A stretch of DNA of 37,897 nucleotides from Verrucomicrobiaceae bacterium (GTDB lineage Bacteria; Pseudomonadota; Gammaproteobacteria; Pseudomonadales; CAMLJR01), in assembly GCA_028293825.1 (NCBI GenBank), contig JAQGNY010000004.1:1-37897 (forward strand), in the 5' to 3' direction. Of the stretch, positions 1-9,063 are shown piece after piece. The stretch's first letter is position 1. Every line of letters starts with the position of its first letter. The notes beneath the pieces are model-generated. The model did not search any database. It had not been told where the DNA came from and saw only the letters and a program-made list of their open reading frames with translations. The position numbers and the translations under genes are program-made.

Positions 1-92
1 CCGATCTTGTCACTCAAAAATAAATATCGTTTTATGACCGCCGAAGCGCTCGTTGCGAACTGCGTTTTTAGATCGCCGTTGTATTTTATCAA
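1..92 (-). CDS. possible start of an unidentified gene running off the window edge
   Basis: A reading frame opens with TTG at 92-90 and stays open to position 1, giving about 30 residues that I do not recognise. It lies 20 bases after the hydrolase stop codon on the same strand, so it could be the next gene of that operon. No Shine-Dalgarno sequence is visible and the start codon is weak. The frame is also open upstream into the hydrolase, so the true start may differ, or the frame may be chance. Confidence 0.25.
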   Translation of the reverse strand, partial: MIKYNGDLKTQFATSASAVIKRYLFLSDKI

Positions 93-111
93 GCCATCGA
101 GTCGCCGGTAA

Positions 112-984
112 TCAGGCGGCCGGCAGCTTCTGCGTTGCGATACTCGCAACCCACGCAGCGATCGCGGCAACGATCCGCTGCTGATAATCGAGATTGGTAA
201 TGATGTGATTCACCTCGGGGTAATAATCGACGCGCAGCAGATCGCGAAATTTCACGCTGCGAAAACTATCGCGGTATTGCCCCGTATAAATGTACTCCGG
301 CGCGCCGCCGGTAAAGATCACAAATAAATGCACGCCCCGATCAACCAGCGCACGCAGCCCCAGCGTCACTTCTTCGCGCGGCGGCACGCGGCGCGAATAT
401 TTCGGGACTTCCAAATATTGCTCGTCCAGCCCCGGCGCGGCTGGCGTCTTGGAATCGCCGCCAGAGCCGCTCAAGCGCTTAATTTTTTTAGAGAGAAATG
501 CTTTCCAGCGCTCCATGTTCAGCAGCAGCGGCACATAGTAGCGAATCGGGTATTGCCATGTTTCGTAACAGTACGGATCGATTTTGATCATCCCCACCAC
601 GCGCTTATCGATAAGGCCGGTGAAATACGACGCATCTGCGCCCGAGCACAAACCGTACAAAAAGAAGTGGCTGGTGCCACGCGTTTTCTGGATGTAATCC
701 ATCACTTCCTGAGTTTCGGCAATCGTCGTTTCTTCAGACGACATGCCGCCGCGCCGCGACTCGCTGTCGCCGAGGCCGGAATAATCGAAACGCACGGCGA
801 GCAACCCAGCGGCCGCGACCGCTCGGCCAATATTGACCGATAGCCGACAGGTACCGACGTGATGCATCACGCCCGAGTTTAGGATCAAAATCGCCGGCAA
901 TGCCGGGTCGAATTGCTCTGGCTCGCTCATGACGCCAACCAGCGGGGTCGGCTTGCCGATTTGCAGTGCGCGCTCTCTCATCAC
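112..984 (-). CDS. exosortase A system-associated alpha/beta hydrolase (hydrolase 1 type)
   Basis: An alpha/beta-hydrolase-fold protein of 290 residues. It resembles the hydrolase 1 family (TIGR03100) that occurs with exosortase A/PEP-CTERM systems. The oxyanion-side motif RFDYSGLGDSES lies near residues 65-76. The nucleophile elbow reads YGLCSGADAS, so by the G-x-Nu-x-G pattern the nucleophile would be Cys rather than Ser. The likely start is GTG at 984, with GGAG nine bases upstream; ATG at 981 is the alternative. It follows the second hydrolase by 17 bases on the same strand, and the two are surely cotranscribed. In exosortase genomes such hydrolases usually come as a pair beside an acyl-CoA ligase and a small acyl carrier protein, neither of which is in view. 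The substrate is unknown. Confidence 0.75.
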   Translation of the reverse strand: MMRERALQIGKPTPLVGVMSEPEQFDPALPAILILNSGVMHHVGTCRLSVNIGRAVAAAGLLAVRFDYSGLGDSESRRGGMSSEETTIAETQEVMDYIQKTRGTSHFFLYGLCSGADASYFTGLIDKRVVGMIKIDPYCYETWQYPIRYYVPLLLNMERWKAFLSKKIKRLSGSGGDSKTPAAPGLDEQYLEVPKYSRRVPPREEVTLGLRALVDRGVHLFVIFTGGAPEYIYTGQYRDSFRSVKFRDLLRVDYYPEVNHIITNLDYQQRIVAAIAAWVASIATQKLPAA

Positions 985-1001
985 TTAATATTGCTCCACC
1001 A

Positions 1002-1823
1002 CTAACCCGTCCTGCCGCTGTCCATCCAACCGCCATCCATCGAACCGATAATGGCTTGAATAATCGGTTGCGGCAGTAGAATAGCGCCGAAATTATCGAC
1101 GTAATTCCAGTCATGCGGCGCTGGCGTAAATTGATAGTGCAGCCCGGCATGGGTCTGCCAACTCGCGTTGAGCTTGGAAAACTCCGCCGTCTCGTGCGAT
1201 ACGGCCAGCAATACTTTATCGACTCCCGCCAGCGATACATCCGGCAACGAAAGCTTCCGAATCGAATCTCTGAAGCTCGCCGTGAGCGGGAATCCGTTGA
1301 AATAAACAGTCCCGTCGCTGGCGACGCGATTGCCGGATGATCCGCCCCATGGGCTCGGTTTTTCGTTGGCGATTTCCGTCAGCAATTCTTGCTCGTATTC
1401 GCCACCACTGAGAATCGGATCCCACACAATCAAGCGGTCGACATCGGTACGAGCTGCGCACGCGGCTCCCGCAATCAATGCGCCTAAACGCAAGCCGAGC
1501 ACGGTGACCGAACTCAACCCTTTAACTTCGCGCATTTCGCGAATGGCTTCACCCACGTCATCGACCCAATCGTGCGCGTTAACCGACTTCATATCACCGC
1601 TGGAATCGCCCGTGCCGCGATAGTCAAAACGCAGTACGTGATAGCCTTTTTTTGCGAGCAATGAAGCGAGCTGGCGATAGGCGCGATGCGCGCGCATGTA
1701 TTCCTGGCCGAACGGATAACACAACACCACACCGGCATCGCGCGCTGTTGCCTTGGGCGGTAAGTACACGCCGTATAAAGGGGCCTCACTACTTCCAAAA
1801 AAATACGGAATCATTTTTCCCAT
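1002..1823 (-). CDS. exosortase A system-associated alpha/beta hydrolase (hydrolase 2 type)
   Basis: An alpha/beta-hydrolase-fold protein of about 273 residues, matching the hydrolase 2 pattern (TIGR03101) of exosortase A loci. It shows an early FFGSSEAPLYGVYLPP segment, then CYPFGQEYMRAHR, RFDYRGTGDSSGD and the elbow VLGLRLGALIAG. In the elbow an Arg sits where the catalytic Ser normally would, so classical serine-hydrolase chemistry is doubtful. The start is ambiguous: TTG at 1826, ATG at 1823, or ATG at 1814 (preceded by GGGA and matching the usual MI-start of relatives). It is first of two genes, with hydrolase 1 following after 17 bases. The 5' gap to the sugar transferase stop contains that gene's terminator, so this pair must have its own promoter, for which I saw no convincing match. 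Confidence 0.75.
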   Translation of the reverse strand: MGKMIPYFFGSSEAPLYGVYLPPKATARDAGVVLCYPFGQEYMRAHRAYRQLASLLAKKGYHVLRFDYRGTGDSSGDMKSVNAHDWVDDVGEAIREMREVKGLSSVTVLGLRLGALIAGAACAARTDVDRLIVWDPILSGGEYEQELLTEIANEKPSPWGGSSGNRVASDGTVYFNGFPLTASFRDSIRKLSLPDVSLAGVDKVLLAVSHETAEFSKLNASWQTHAGLHYQFTPAPHDWNYVDNFGAILLPQPIIQAIIGSMDGGWMDSGRTG

Positions 1824-1952
1824 CAACCAAGAGTCTTTGGAACTCTTTTAGCGGCAGTCGTAAATAGCTGCAACGCTCGTCAAGAATCGGCGCGGCGCAA
1901 GCCTGAATAAATTTTTGCGATTTAATTTTAGCGGAGCATTATTTTTGTAAAT

Positions 1953-1991
1953 TAAAAAATGAAATGCGCGGTGAAGTTAACGTCGCATTTC
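1953..1991 (-). terminator. intrinsic terminator of the sugar transferase gene
   Basis: On the minus strand, eight-base arms GAAATGCG and CGCATTTC (1991-1984 and 1968-1961) flank a 15-base loop and are followed by ATTTTTTAAT. An alternative stem GCGCGG/CCGCGC overlaps it, so the structure can be drawn two ways. It lies just after the transferase stop and separates that gene from the hydrolase pair. Confidence 0.55.
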
Positions 1992-1998
1992 CGCGCTA

Positions 1999-3423
1999 TC
2001 AGCGCACGCCCTTGCCTAACAAAATGATTTCAACCGTGCGCACCAGAATGTACAGATCGAACATCAGGCTATGGTTCTTGATGTAGTACAGATCGTACTT
2101 CAATTTCTGTTCGGCATCGTTCACCGAAGCACCGTACGGATAACACAGCTGCGCCCAACCGGTGATACCCGGCTTGACGCGATGACGTTCGCGATAGTAC
2201 GGAATCTGCTGCGACAGCTCTTCGACAAATTGCGGCCGCTCGGGACGCGGGCCAACAAAACTCATTTCGCCTTTCAGCACATTAAATATCTGCGGCAGTT
2301 CGTCGATGCGGGTGTTGCGGATAAATTGGCCGACACGGGTGACGCGGGCATCGTTCTTCTGCGCCCACTGCGCTTTGCCGTCTTTCTCCGCATCGACTCC
2401 CATACTGCGAAATTTGTGCACGCGAAAAACCTTACTGCCATAACCGACGCGCTCCTGGCTGTAAATCAGCGGCGCGCGCATGCCCTCTTCCAATTTGATG
2501 GCAATAACCGTGAATAACATAAACGGCCACGTCACCAACAACAGCGATAGGCTAGCGATGATATCGAAACCACGTTCGAGAAAATCGCGCATCGGTGAAA
2601 ACGAAAAGCCCTCGGAAAACACTAGCCAGCCCGGCGACAAAGTGCGTATATCAAGCTGGCCCGATTCGCGCTCCAGGAAGGTGAGATCGTCGATCACATC
2701 GATGCCATCGAGTTTGCAATCGAGCAACTCGTCCAACGGAAAACTATTGCCGTCGGAACGCCGACGCTCATCGACCGCGACCACAATTTCCTGCACTTTG
2801 CGCCGCAAGCTGAATTGCAGCAGCGTGCCTTCCGGTTGAATCAATTTTTGCGCTGGGACTTTTGGTTCGGCGGTGCTCACCGGCCAGCAGCCGATTAAAT
2901 CGATATCGTCATCGGCGTTCATTTCCGTCAACACATTCAACACGCGTTGCGCACGATCGCCGGCACCGACCACCAAAACCTGCCAACGCAAAGTCTCGGT
3001 GCCAACCAATTCGCGGGCGACATAGCGCAGCAATGCAATGAAGGCTAACGAAATGATGCTGGTGATGGCGAGTACACCGCGGCCGAAATAAATCTCAAGC
3101 GAGGGAAATAAATAAAAGCTGGCGGAGAGAATCGCCGTGCCGATTAAAAATATCGCCACCATTGAGCGCAATATCGAACCGGTTAGACCCTCGGTGCTGT
3201 GCGGGCGATAAGCGCCCATCGCGATCATGCAAATCAGATTTACGATTGCGTAAATCTGCGCACGCGATTGCACGCCGCTGAAATCGGAAAACACGCTGTA
3301 ACCAAATGAAAAGCGTAAGCTGTGTGCCGCATAAACTGCAGTCACCATCGCTAAATATTCGAGCAATACCAGCAGCAAAATATACGCTGGTATGTACTGC
3401 CGAAATATCCTGATATGATTCAC
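1999..3423 (-). CDS. EpsB-type undecaprenyl-phosphate sugar-phosphate transferase (PEP-CTERM/EpsH system type)
   Basis: This membrane enzyme of 474 residues transfers the first sugar phosphate to undecaprenyl phosphate and so starts exopolysaccharide repeat-unit assembly. The N-terminal half has several hydrophobic segments and a nucleotide-binding-like stretch ([14 protein letters not shown]). The C-terminal half is a bacterial sugar transferase domain with [47 protein letters not shown] and LKYDLYYI. Overall it fits TIGR03013, the version seen in exosortase genomes. I chose GTG at 3423 because AAGGG lies six bases upstream and relatives start close to this point; an in-frame TTG at 3474 adds 17 unlikely residues. 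It is divergent from pgi across a 139-base gap. The exact sugar is unknown. Confidence 0.85.
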   Translation of the reverse strand: MNHIRIFRQYIPAYILLLVLLEYLAMVTAVYAAHSLRFSFGYSVFSDFSGVQSRAQIYAIVNLICMIAMGAYRPHSTEGLTGSILRSMVAIFLIGTAILSASFYLFPSLEIYFGRGVLAITSIISLAFIALLRYVARELVGTETLRWQVLVVGAGDRAQRVLNVLTEMNADDDIDLIGCWPVSTAEPKVPAQKLIQPEGTLLQFSLRRKVQEIVVAVDERRRSDGNSFPLDELLDCKLDGIDVIDDLTFLERESGQLDIRTLSPGWLVFSEGFSFSPMRDFLERGFDIIASLSLLLVTWPFMLFTVIAIKLEEGMRAPLIYSQERVGYGSKVFRVHKFRSMGVDAEKDGKAQWAQKNDARVTRVGQFIRNTRIDELPQIFNVLKGEMSFVGPRPERPQFVEELSQQIPYYRERHRVKPGITGWAQLCYPYGASVNDAEQKLKYDLYYIKNHSLMFDLYILVRTVEIILLGKGVR

Positions 3424-3562
3424 GGCAAACCCTTGCAGAGCCCAGAAAAAGCGGGCAATTATGGACCAGCTCAATAACGCTGTCTAATTAACGCGACCGT
3501 GTTGTAACTCTCGGACTTCCGTATCAACCCAGGCACCAGTGTAGACTAACGACGTGACGGAC

Positions 3563-5167
3563 ATGGCCGAATTACTGCAACGCTTTGCAACGCATCAGCA
3601 ACTTCTGGATGCTTCCCCTTTACTTAATTTGTTTACTACCGAGCCGGATCGCGCTCGAAAGTTTTCGCTATACGCAGCGGATCTCTCACTGGATTTTTCG
3701 AAACATCTTTGTAACGCAGAAACATTAAAGTTATTCGATGAACTCGCTGCAAGCACACAGCTGCGCGCACATATCGAAGATCTCTTTAATGGCGCCATAG
3801 TAAATCGTACCGAACAACGCCCCGCGCTGCACACTTCATTACGCAGCGATGCAGCGTCGGCACCAAAGCACGACGAAGTCGCCGCCGCGCAACAACAAAT
3901 GCAAACATTAGTAAATGCATTGCACGCACAGCAGCTGCAGGGCTTCAGCGGACTGCCGTTTACCGATGTCGTCAATATCGGCATTGGCGGCTCGGATTTA
4001 GGGCCGCGCTTTGTCACCACCGCGCTGCGCCATTTTTGGAATACATCGGTACGCGTGCATTTCGTCGCCAATGTCGACCCGGACGAACTGACCGATACGC
4101 TGGCCAATTTAAATCCGGCGACGACCTTAATCATCACCGCATCGAAATCATTCAACACACTCGAAACCTTAACCAATACCCAAGCCGCACGCCATTGGCT
4201 GCAAACCGCAGCCGGCGAGCACAATGTCGATGCGCACTTCATCGCCATCACGTCGAACTCGGCCAAGGCCGTCGCCTTCGGCATTCCGCAGTCGCAAGTT
4301 TTCCCGATGTGGGATTGGGTCGGCGGTCGCTATTCGTTGTGGTCCGCCATCGGATTGCCGATTGCCATTGCCGTCGGCTGGGATAATTTTCACGCGCTGC
4401 TGCAAGGCGCCGCCGCGATGGACACACATTATCGCGAGGCGTCATTCACTGAAAATATGCCAGCGCTGTTGGCAGCACTCGAATGGTGGTACAGCAATTA
4501 TTGGCACGCGCACAGCGCGCTGGTATTGCCGTATTCGCATCGGCTGCGATTATTTCCCGCATTCCTACAACAACTGTCGATGGAGAGCCTCGGCAAATCC
4601 GTCGATGTAAATGGCAATTCGGTAACGACCCATACGGGACTGGTGGTATGGGGCGAGCCCGGTACTAACGGCCAACATTCGTTTATGCAACTGCTCCATC
4701 AGGGCACGCGCTTTATCCCGGTCGATTTCATTGCAGTCGCGCACGGCGAATCGAGTGGCGACGTGCGTCAGGCGCATTTATTCGCCAACTGCCTGAGCCA
4801 AAGCCGTGCATTGATGACCGGCAAATCTTTAGCGCAGGTGCAGCTCGAACTCGCCGCTGCCGGTGTCGATGCCGCTGAGGCGCAAGCCCTGGCGCCGCAT
4901 AAAGTGCATCCGGGCAATCGACCGAGCAGCACCATCTTGCTCGAATCGCTCACCCCCGCACGCCTTGGCGCCCTTCTCGCCTTGTACGAGCACAAAGTGC
5001 ATGCGTTAAGCGTGTTCTGGAACATCAACGCCTTCGATCAATGGGGCGTCGAACTCGGTAAGCAGTCGGCCAGCGTTATCTTCAATGCGATCAAAACACA
5101 GCCGGACGCGGAGCTCGATGGATCGACACTGCAATTAATTGGCGACTACAAAAGCGCCAATCAATAA
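3563..5167 (+). CDS. pgi: glucose-6-phosphate isomerase
   Basis: This cytoplasmic enzyme interconverts glucose 6-phosphate and fructose 6-phosphate. At 534 residues it is close to the usual bacterial length. Diagnostic stretches in order are [56 protein letters not shown], the signature [14 protein letters not shown] with the catalytic Glu near residue 365, and near the end [10 protein letters not shown] and [20 protein letters not shown] at 3563 is preferred; an in-frame GTG at 3554 is possible, and neither has a strong ribosome-binding site. It sits among sugar-nucleotide genes, where it balances the two hexose phosphates from which the GDP-mannose and UDP-sugar branches start. Confidence 0.97.
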   Translation: MAELLQRFATHQQLLDASPLLNLFTTEPDRARKFSLYAADLSLDFSKHLCNAETLKLFDELAASTQLRAHIEDLFNGAIVNRTEQRPALHTSLRSDAASAPKHDEVAAAQQQMQTLVNALHAQQLQGFSGLPFTDVVNIGIGGSDLGPRFVTTALRHFWNTSVRVHFVANVDPDELTDTLANLNPATTLIITASKSFNTLETLTNTQAARHWLQTAAGEHNVDAHFIAITSNSAKAVAFGIPQSQVFPMWDWVGGRYSLWSAIGLPIAIAVGWDNFHALLQGAAAMDTHYREASFTENMPALLAALEWWYSNYWHAHSALVLPYSHRLRLFPAFLQQLSMESLGKSVDVNGNSVTTHTGLVVWGEPGTNGQHSFMQLLHQGTRFIPVDFIAVAHGESSGDVRQAHLFANCLSQSRALMTGKSLAQVQLELAAAGVDAAEAQALAPHKVHPGNRPSSTILLESLTPARLGALLALYEHKVHALSVFWNINAFDQWGVELGKQSASVIFNAIKTQPDAELDGSTLQLIGDYKSANQ

Positions 5168-5193
5168 ACAAATACTTGCTGGCGCACTCGGGC

Positions 5194-5220
5194 GAGCGTT
5201 GCTAGCCTCAGCAAACGCTC
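5194..5220 (+). other. stem-loop between pgi and the UDP-sugar dehydrogenase gene
   Basis: Arms GAGCGTTGCT (5194-5203) and AGCAAACGCTC (5210-5220) pair over ten positions with one bulged base around a six-base loop. No T-run follows, so it is not a standard terminator. It may stabilise or process the pgi transcript, or have no role. Confidence 0.4.
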
Positions 5221-5291
5221 TATTTATCGCTTCAACGCAGAAAGCATCGTTTGCCAAAAAGTATCGTTCGAACGCCAGGAAGCCTCACGAC

Positions 5292-6569
5292 ATGCAAAAC
5301 CAAGCAACACCGCGCATCGCTATTATCGGACTCGGCTACGTCGGCCTGCCGCTCGCCGTCGAATTTGGCAAACAAGTGCCAACAATTGGCTTCGATATTA
5401 ACGAGCACCGCATTAAACAGTTGCAGCAAGGCATCGACGCCACGCTCGAAACCACCGCTGAAGAACTCGCCGCATCCAAGCAATTACTGATCACCAACGA
5501 TCGCAATGCCATCGCCGATTGCAATGTCTATATCGTCACCGTGCCGACGCCGGTCGACGGCAATAAACAACCCGACCTGACGCCGCTGGTTAAAGCCAGC
5601 GAAACCGTCGGCCATGTGCTGAAGGCCGGCGACATCGTGATTTACGAATCGACCGTATACCCCGGCGCGACCGAAGAGGTCTGCGTGCCGGTGATGGAAA
5701 AAATTTCCGGCCTGGTTTTCAACAAAGACTTTTTTGCAGGCTACAGCCCCGAGCGCATCAATCCCGGCGACAAACAACGGCGCCTAACCAACATCCTGAA
5801 AATCACCTCCGGCTCGACACCGGAAAGCGCGGACTTTGTCGATGCGCTCTATCGTCGCATCGTCACCGCCGGCACCCACAAAGCAAGTAGCATTCGCGTC
5901 GCCGAGGCGGCAAAAGTTATCGAAAATACGCAGCGCGACGTCAACATCGCGCTGGTGAATGAATTAGCCCAAATTTTTAAACGCCTCGGCATCGATACCG
6001 AAGATGTGCTGAAAGCTGCCGGCACCAAATGGAATTTTCTGCCGTACCGCCCCGGCCTTGTCGGCGGTCATTGCATCGGCGTCGATCCGTATTATTTGGC
6101 GAGCAAAGCGCAACAACACGGCTACTTTCCCGAAATCATCACCGCCAGCCGTCGCATCAACGACAACATGGGCGTATATGTCGCCGGCGAAGTCATGCGC
6201 CTGATGACACAGAAACGCATTCATATCGTCGATGCGAATATTTTGATGATGGGCTTGGCGTTCAAAGAAAACTGTCCCGATCTGCGCAATACGCGCGTGG
6301 TCGATATCGTGCAAGAGCTAAAGCTGTGCAACGCGCATGTCGATGTGTACGACCCGTGGGTCAGTTCGGAACATGCGCTGGAAGAGTTTGGTTTTCCGAC
6401 TATCGAACATCCTGCGCAACGTCACTACGACGCTATTATTATCGCCGTCGCGCACGACAGCTTTCGCGAAATGGGCATTGAAGCAGTGCGTAAACTCGCG
6501 AAAAATACAGCCGTTGTTTTCGATATTAAATATTTGTTTCCAGCCGATGTGGTCGACGGTCGGCTATAA
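5292..6569 (+). CDS. tviB: UDP-N-acetylhexosamine 6-dehydrogenase, TviB/WbpO type
   Basis: An NAD-dependent nucleotide-sugar dehydrogenase of 425 residues that oxidises C6 of UDP-GlcNAc or UDP-GalNAc to the uronate. The N-terminal Rossmann motif is [18 protein letters not shown]. It is followed by [41 protein letters not shown] and the active-site region [12 protein letters not shown] with the catalytic Cys near residue 261. ATG at 5292 starts directly at the conserved N-terminus with AGGA upstream; a longer frame beginning inside pgi (5139) adds about 50 unrelated residues and is rejected. These motifs match the Vi-antigen/B-band subgroup rather than the UDP-glucose dehydrogenases, of which one is also present (10498-11850). 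It lies downstream of pgi and ends in a strong terminator. Confidence 0.88.
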   Translation: MQNQATPRIAIIGLGYVGLPLAVEFGKQVPTIGFDINEHRIKQLQQGIDATLETTAEELAASKQLLITNDRNAIADCNVYIVTVPTPVDGNKQPDLTPLVKASETVGHVLKAGDIVIYESTVYPGATEEVCVPVMEKISGLVFNKDFFAGYSPERINPGDKQRRLTNILKITSGSTPESADFVDALYRRIVTAGTHKASSIRVAEAAKVIENTQRDVNIALVNELAQIFKRLGIDTEDVLKAAGTKWNFLPYRPGLVGGHCIGVDPYYLASKAQQHGYFPEIITASRRINDNMGVYVAGEVMRLMTQKRIHIVDANILMMGLAFKENCPDLRNTRVVDIVQELKLCNAHVDVYDPWVSSEHALEEFGFPTIEHPAQRHYDAIIIAVAHDSFREMGIEAVRKLAKNTAVVFDIKYLFPADVVDGRL

Positions 6570-6583
6570 AAATCTGTACTAAC

Positions 6584-6617
6584 AAAAACGGCGCGTAAAA
6601 AATTACGCGCCGTTTTT
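6584..6617. terminator. bidirectional intrinsic terminator
   Basis: A perfect 15-base-pair stem (6584-6598 with 6603-6617) encloses a four-base AAAA loop. A-runs on one arm and T-runs on the other make it a terminator on both strands. It lies between convergent genes and can end both the tviB transcript (plus) and the manB transcript (minus, whose stop codon is 68 bases away). Confidence 0.9.
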
Positions 6618-6685
6618 GTTTAATTATTTTTGTTTGAGTATTTTTTTAACTAAATGTCGACTCCATTCGACATAGGTATTTCCGA

Positions 6686-8059
6686 TTATCCGACCTTATC
6701 GATTGCGCTCAGTACTTCCGCCGTTTTCGCTTGCATCAACGCAATATCACCGCGACTTTCAACATTCACGCGCAATACCGGCTCAGTGTTGGAGCCGCGC
6801 ACATTCAAACGCCACTCGGCAAAGCTGAGACTCAAACCATCGGTGCGATCGACATCAATTGCGCTAGGCGCGTAACTCGATTCAATCGCGGCAATAACTG
6901 CTTTCACATCTTTCACCGTGCGATTAATTTCGCCGCTGCAAGGATAGGCTTGCACGCGTTCATGCACTAATTGCGACAGCGTTTTGCCGCTGATCGAAAT
7001 CAATTGCGCCACTAATAACCACGGAATCATGCCGCTGTCGCAATAAGCGAAATCGCGAAAATAATGGTGCGCGCTCATCTCGCCGCCATAAATCGCATTC
7101 TCTTTGCGCATGCGCTCTTTAATAAACGCGTGACCCGTTTTGCTTTGCACTGCATCGCCGCCAAGCCCAGTCACTATGTCGATCGTATTCCAGGTCAGGC
7201 GTGGATCGTGCACAATTTTTTCGCCAGGGCTTTTTAATAAAAACGCCTCGGCAAGCATACCGACCACGTAATAGCCCTCGATAAATTCGCCGCTTTCATC
7301 GAAGAAAAAACACCGATCGAAATCGCCATCCCACGCAATACCCAAATCGGCTTTGTGCGCGCGCACCGCGTCGATGGTCGGCGCACGGTTTTCTTCCAGC
7401 AATGGATTGGGTACGCCATTGGGGAATTCGCCATTGGGCTCGTGATGCAATTTAATAAATTCGAACGGCAAATAACTTTCGATGCGATCGATAACTTGGC
7501 CGGCGCCACCGTTGCCAGCATTAACGACAATTTTTAATGGCGTTAATTTAGCGACGTCGACATAACCGAGCAGATGATCGATATACGCGGTCGCGGTATC
7601 GAGTTTTTGAAAGCTGCCGCGCTGTGTCGGCGCCGCGAATTTATTCTCTTCAGCGAGACGCTGAATATCGAACAAACCGGTATCGCCGCTGATCGGCTTT
7701 GAATCTTCGCGCACGAATTTCATGCCGTTGTAATCTTTTGGATTGTGGCTGGCGGTGACTGCAACGCCTCCACCTAATTTTTTGCCATTAACCGTTGCAT
7801 GAAACGTAGCGAAATAAATTTCTTCAGTGCCGCATAAGCCGATATCGAAAACATCGACACCGCTGTCGCGCAAGCCATTAGCCAAGGCTAATTTCAGCGC
7901 TTCGCTGGTCAGACGAATATCGTGCCCCACTACTACCGAACCGGGTTTAACCACTTCGGCATAGGCGCGACCAATGCGATACGCAATATCTTCGTTAATT
8001 TGATCGGGGACTCGGCCACGCACATCGTAGGCCTTAAAACATTCGAACTTATCGGTCAT
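6686..8059 (-). CDS. manB: phosphomannomutase (CpsG/ManB type)
   Basis: A phosphohexomutase of 457 residues that converts mannose 6-phosphate to mannose 1-phosphate for GDP-mannose synthesis. Visible motifs are the start [15 protein letters not shown], the phosphoserine loop [15 protein letters not shown], the metal loop [13 protein letters not shown], the sugar-binding [13 protein letters not shown] and the phosphate-binding [16 protein letters not shown]. Length and motifs resemble E. coli CpsG; dual phosphoglucomutase activity, as in AlgC, cannot be excluded. ATG at 8059 has only a weak GAG upstream. The galU terminator stands between galU and this gene, so it probably has its own promoter within 8060-8160, although read-through is possible. 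Confidence 0.9.
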   Translation of the reverse strand: MTDKFECFKAYDVRGRVPDQINEDIAYRIGRAYAEVVKPGSVVVGHDIRLTSEALKLALANGLRDSGVDVFDIGLCGTEEIYFATFHATVNGKKLGGGVAVTASHNPKDYNGMKFVREDSKPISGDTGLFDIQRLAEENKFAAPTQRGSFQKLDTATAYIDHLLGYVDVAKLTPLKIVVNAGNGGAGQVIDRIESYLPFEFIKLHHEPNGEFPNGVPNPLLEENRAPTIDAVRAHKADLGIAWDGDFDRCFFFDESGEFIEGYYVVGMLAEAFLLKSPGEKIVHDPRLTWNTIDIVTGLGGDAVQSKTGHAFIKERMRKENAIYGGEMSAHHYFRDFAYCDSGMIPWLLVAQLISISGKTLSQLVHERVQAYPCSGEINRTVKDVKAVIAAIESSYAPSAIDVDRTDGLSLSFAEWRLNVRGSNTEPVLRVNVESRGDIALMQAKTAEVLSAIDKVG

Positions 8060-8081
8060 CGGTAGCGCTCAATAAATCTGT

Positions 8082-8165
8082 GAACTAGAAACTACATGGC
8101 GTGAAACCAGGGAACTTAAATCCATGAGATTCAAACCACGGAAACTAGAAAACTACGGCGTAAAA
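8082..8165. repeat. imperfect direct repeat between galU and manB
   Basis: Two copies of about 24 bases, starting near 8082 and 8141, share AACTAGAAA, ACTAC and GGCGTRAAA with a two-base gap and a one-base insertion. A shorter related element lies between them. The repeats sit in the probable manB promoter/leader region. They could be tandem regulator sites or remnants of a dispersed repeat. Confidence 0.4.
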
Positions 8166-8187
8166 AAACGCCCGATTATTCGGGCGT
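8162..8187 (-). terminator. galU intrinsic terminator with the stop codon in its loop
   Basis: The eight-base arms 8187-8180 and 8175-8168 (ACGCCCGA and its complement) enclose a four-base loop, followed by seven U residues on the minus strand. The galU stop codon (8178-8176) lies in the loop and the 5' arm encodes the last residues of the protein. It should end most ugd–manC–galU transcripts before manB. Confidence 0.85.
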
Positions 8188-9006
8188 GTAAATATTTTCG
8201 TAAACATAATTGGTCGCTTCAACGAAGCCATCCACCGAACCGCAATCGAAACGCCGACCGGCAAATTTATACGCCATTACGCAACCGTTACGCGCCTGTG
8301 TCAGCAGCGCGTCGGTGATTTGTACTTCACCGTTTTTGCCGGGTGGTGTGTCGCGCAAAATATCGAAAATATCTGGCGTCAAAATGTAGCGGCCAATAAT
8401 GGCGAGGTTCGATGGCGCATCAGCCGCTTTTGGTTTTTCCACCATGTTGTCGACGCGGTACAAACCGTCTTTTAATGATTCACCGGCAATCACACCGTAT
8501 TTTTCGATTTGATCCATCGGCACTTCCTGCACGGCAACAATGCTGCAGCGAAACTGTTTAAACAGCCGCACCATTTGCGCCATTACACCTTCGCCGCCTT
8601 CGTTCATGCACAAATCGTCCGACAAAATAACGCCGAACGGTTCGTTACCTATCAACACTTCGCCGGTGAGAATGGCGTGCCCGAGGCCTTTCATTTCGCG
8701 CTGACGCGTCAACGAAAATGTGCCTTTATCCAACACGCTGCGAATACTGGATAAATATTTTTCTTTGCCGGTGCCGGAAATTTGATGCTCTAATTCGTAG
8801 CTGATATCGAAATGGTCGGCAATCGAACGCTTGCCGCGACCGGTAACGAAAGCAATTTCGCGCAGGCCCGCGTCGATAGCTTCTTCAACGCCATATTGCA
8901 CCAACGGCTTATTTACGATCGGCAACATTTCTTTCGGCATTGATTTCGTTGCCGGCAAAAAGCGCGTGCCATAACCCGCCACTGGAAACAGACATTTTTT
9001 GATCAT
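8176..9006 (-). CDS. galU: UTP--glucose-1-phosphate uridylyltransferase
   Basis: This enzyme makes UDP-glucose from UTP and glucose 1-phosphate, feeding UDP-glucuronate and glycan synthesis. At 276 residues it is slightly shorter than E. coli GalU. The N-terminal nucleotide-binding signature is KCLFPVAGYGTRFLPATKSMPKEMLPI, seen as two adjoining blocks, followed by KPLVQYGVEEAIDAG, VILSDDLC, MVEKPKAADAPS and GRYILTPDIFDIL. ATG at 9006 has AAAGGG nine bases upstream. It follows manC by 57 bases in the same direction and is the last gene before the terminator embedded in its own 3' end. Confidence 0.95.
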   Translation of the reverse strand: MIKKCLFPVAGYGTRFLPATKSMPKEMLPIVNKPLVQYGVEEAIDAGLREIAFVTGRGKRSIADHFDISYELEHQISGTGKEKYLSSIRSVLDKGTFSLTRQREMKGLGHAILTGEVLIGNEPFGVILSDDLCMNEGGEGVMAQMVRLFKQFRCSIVAVQEVPMDQIEKYGVIAGESLKDGLYRVDNMVEKPKAADAPSNLAIIGRYILTPDIFDILRDTPPGKNGEVQITDALLTQARNGCVMAYKFAGRRFDCGSVDGFVEATNYVYENIYTPE

Positions 9007-9063
9007 GCGATAAAACCCTTTGTGGATTAACGGTTAGTCGATATATCGGCCTTGGACATATCG

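Noticed and set aside
3424-3474. TTG start for the sugar transferase
   Set aside because: GTG at 3423 has AAGGG at ideal spacing and matches the family start; TTG at 3474 has no support.
5139-5291. N-terminal extension of the UDP-sugar dehydrogenase frame into pgi
   Set aside because: The conserved N-terminus starts at 5292 with a ribosome-binding site; the extra residues resemble nothing and overlap pgi out of frame.
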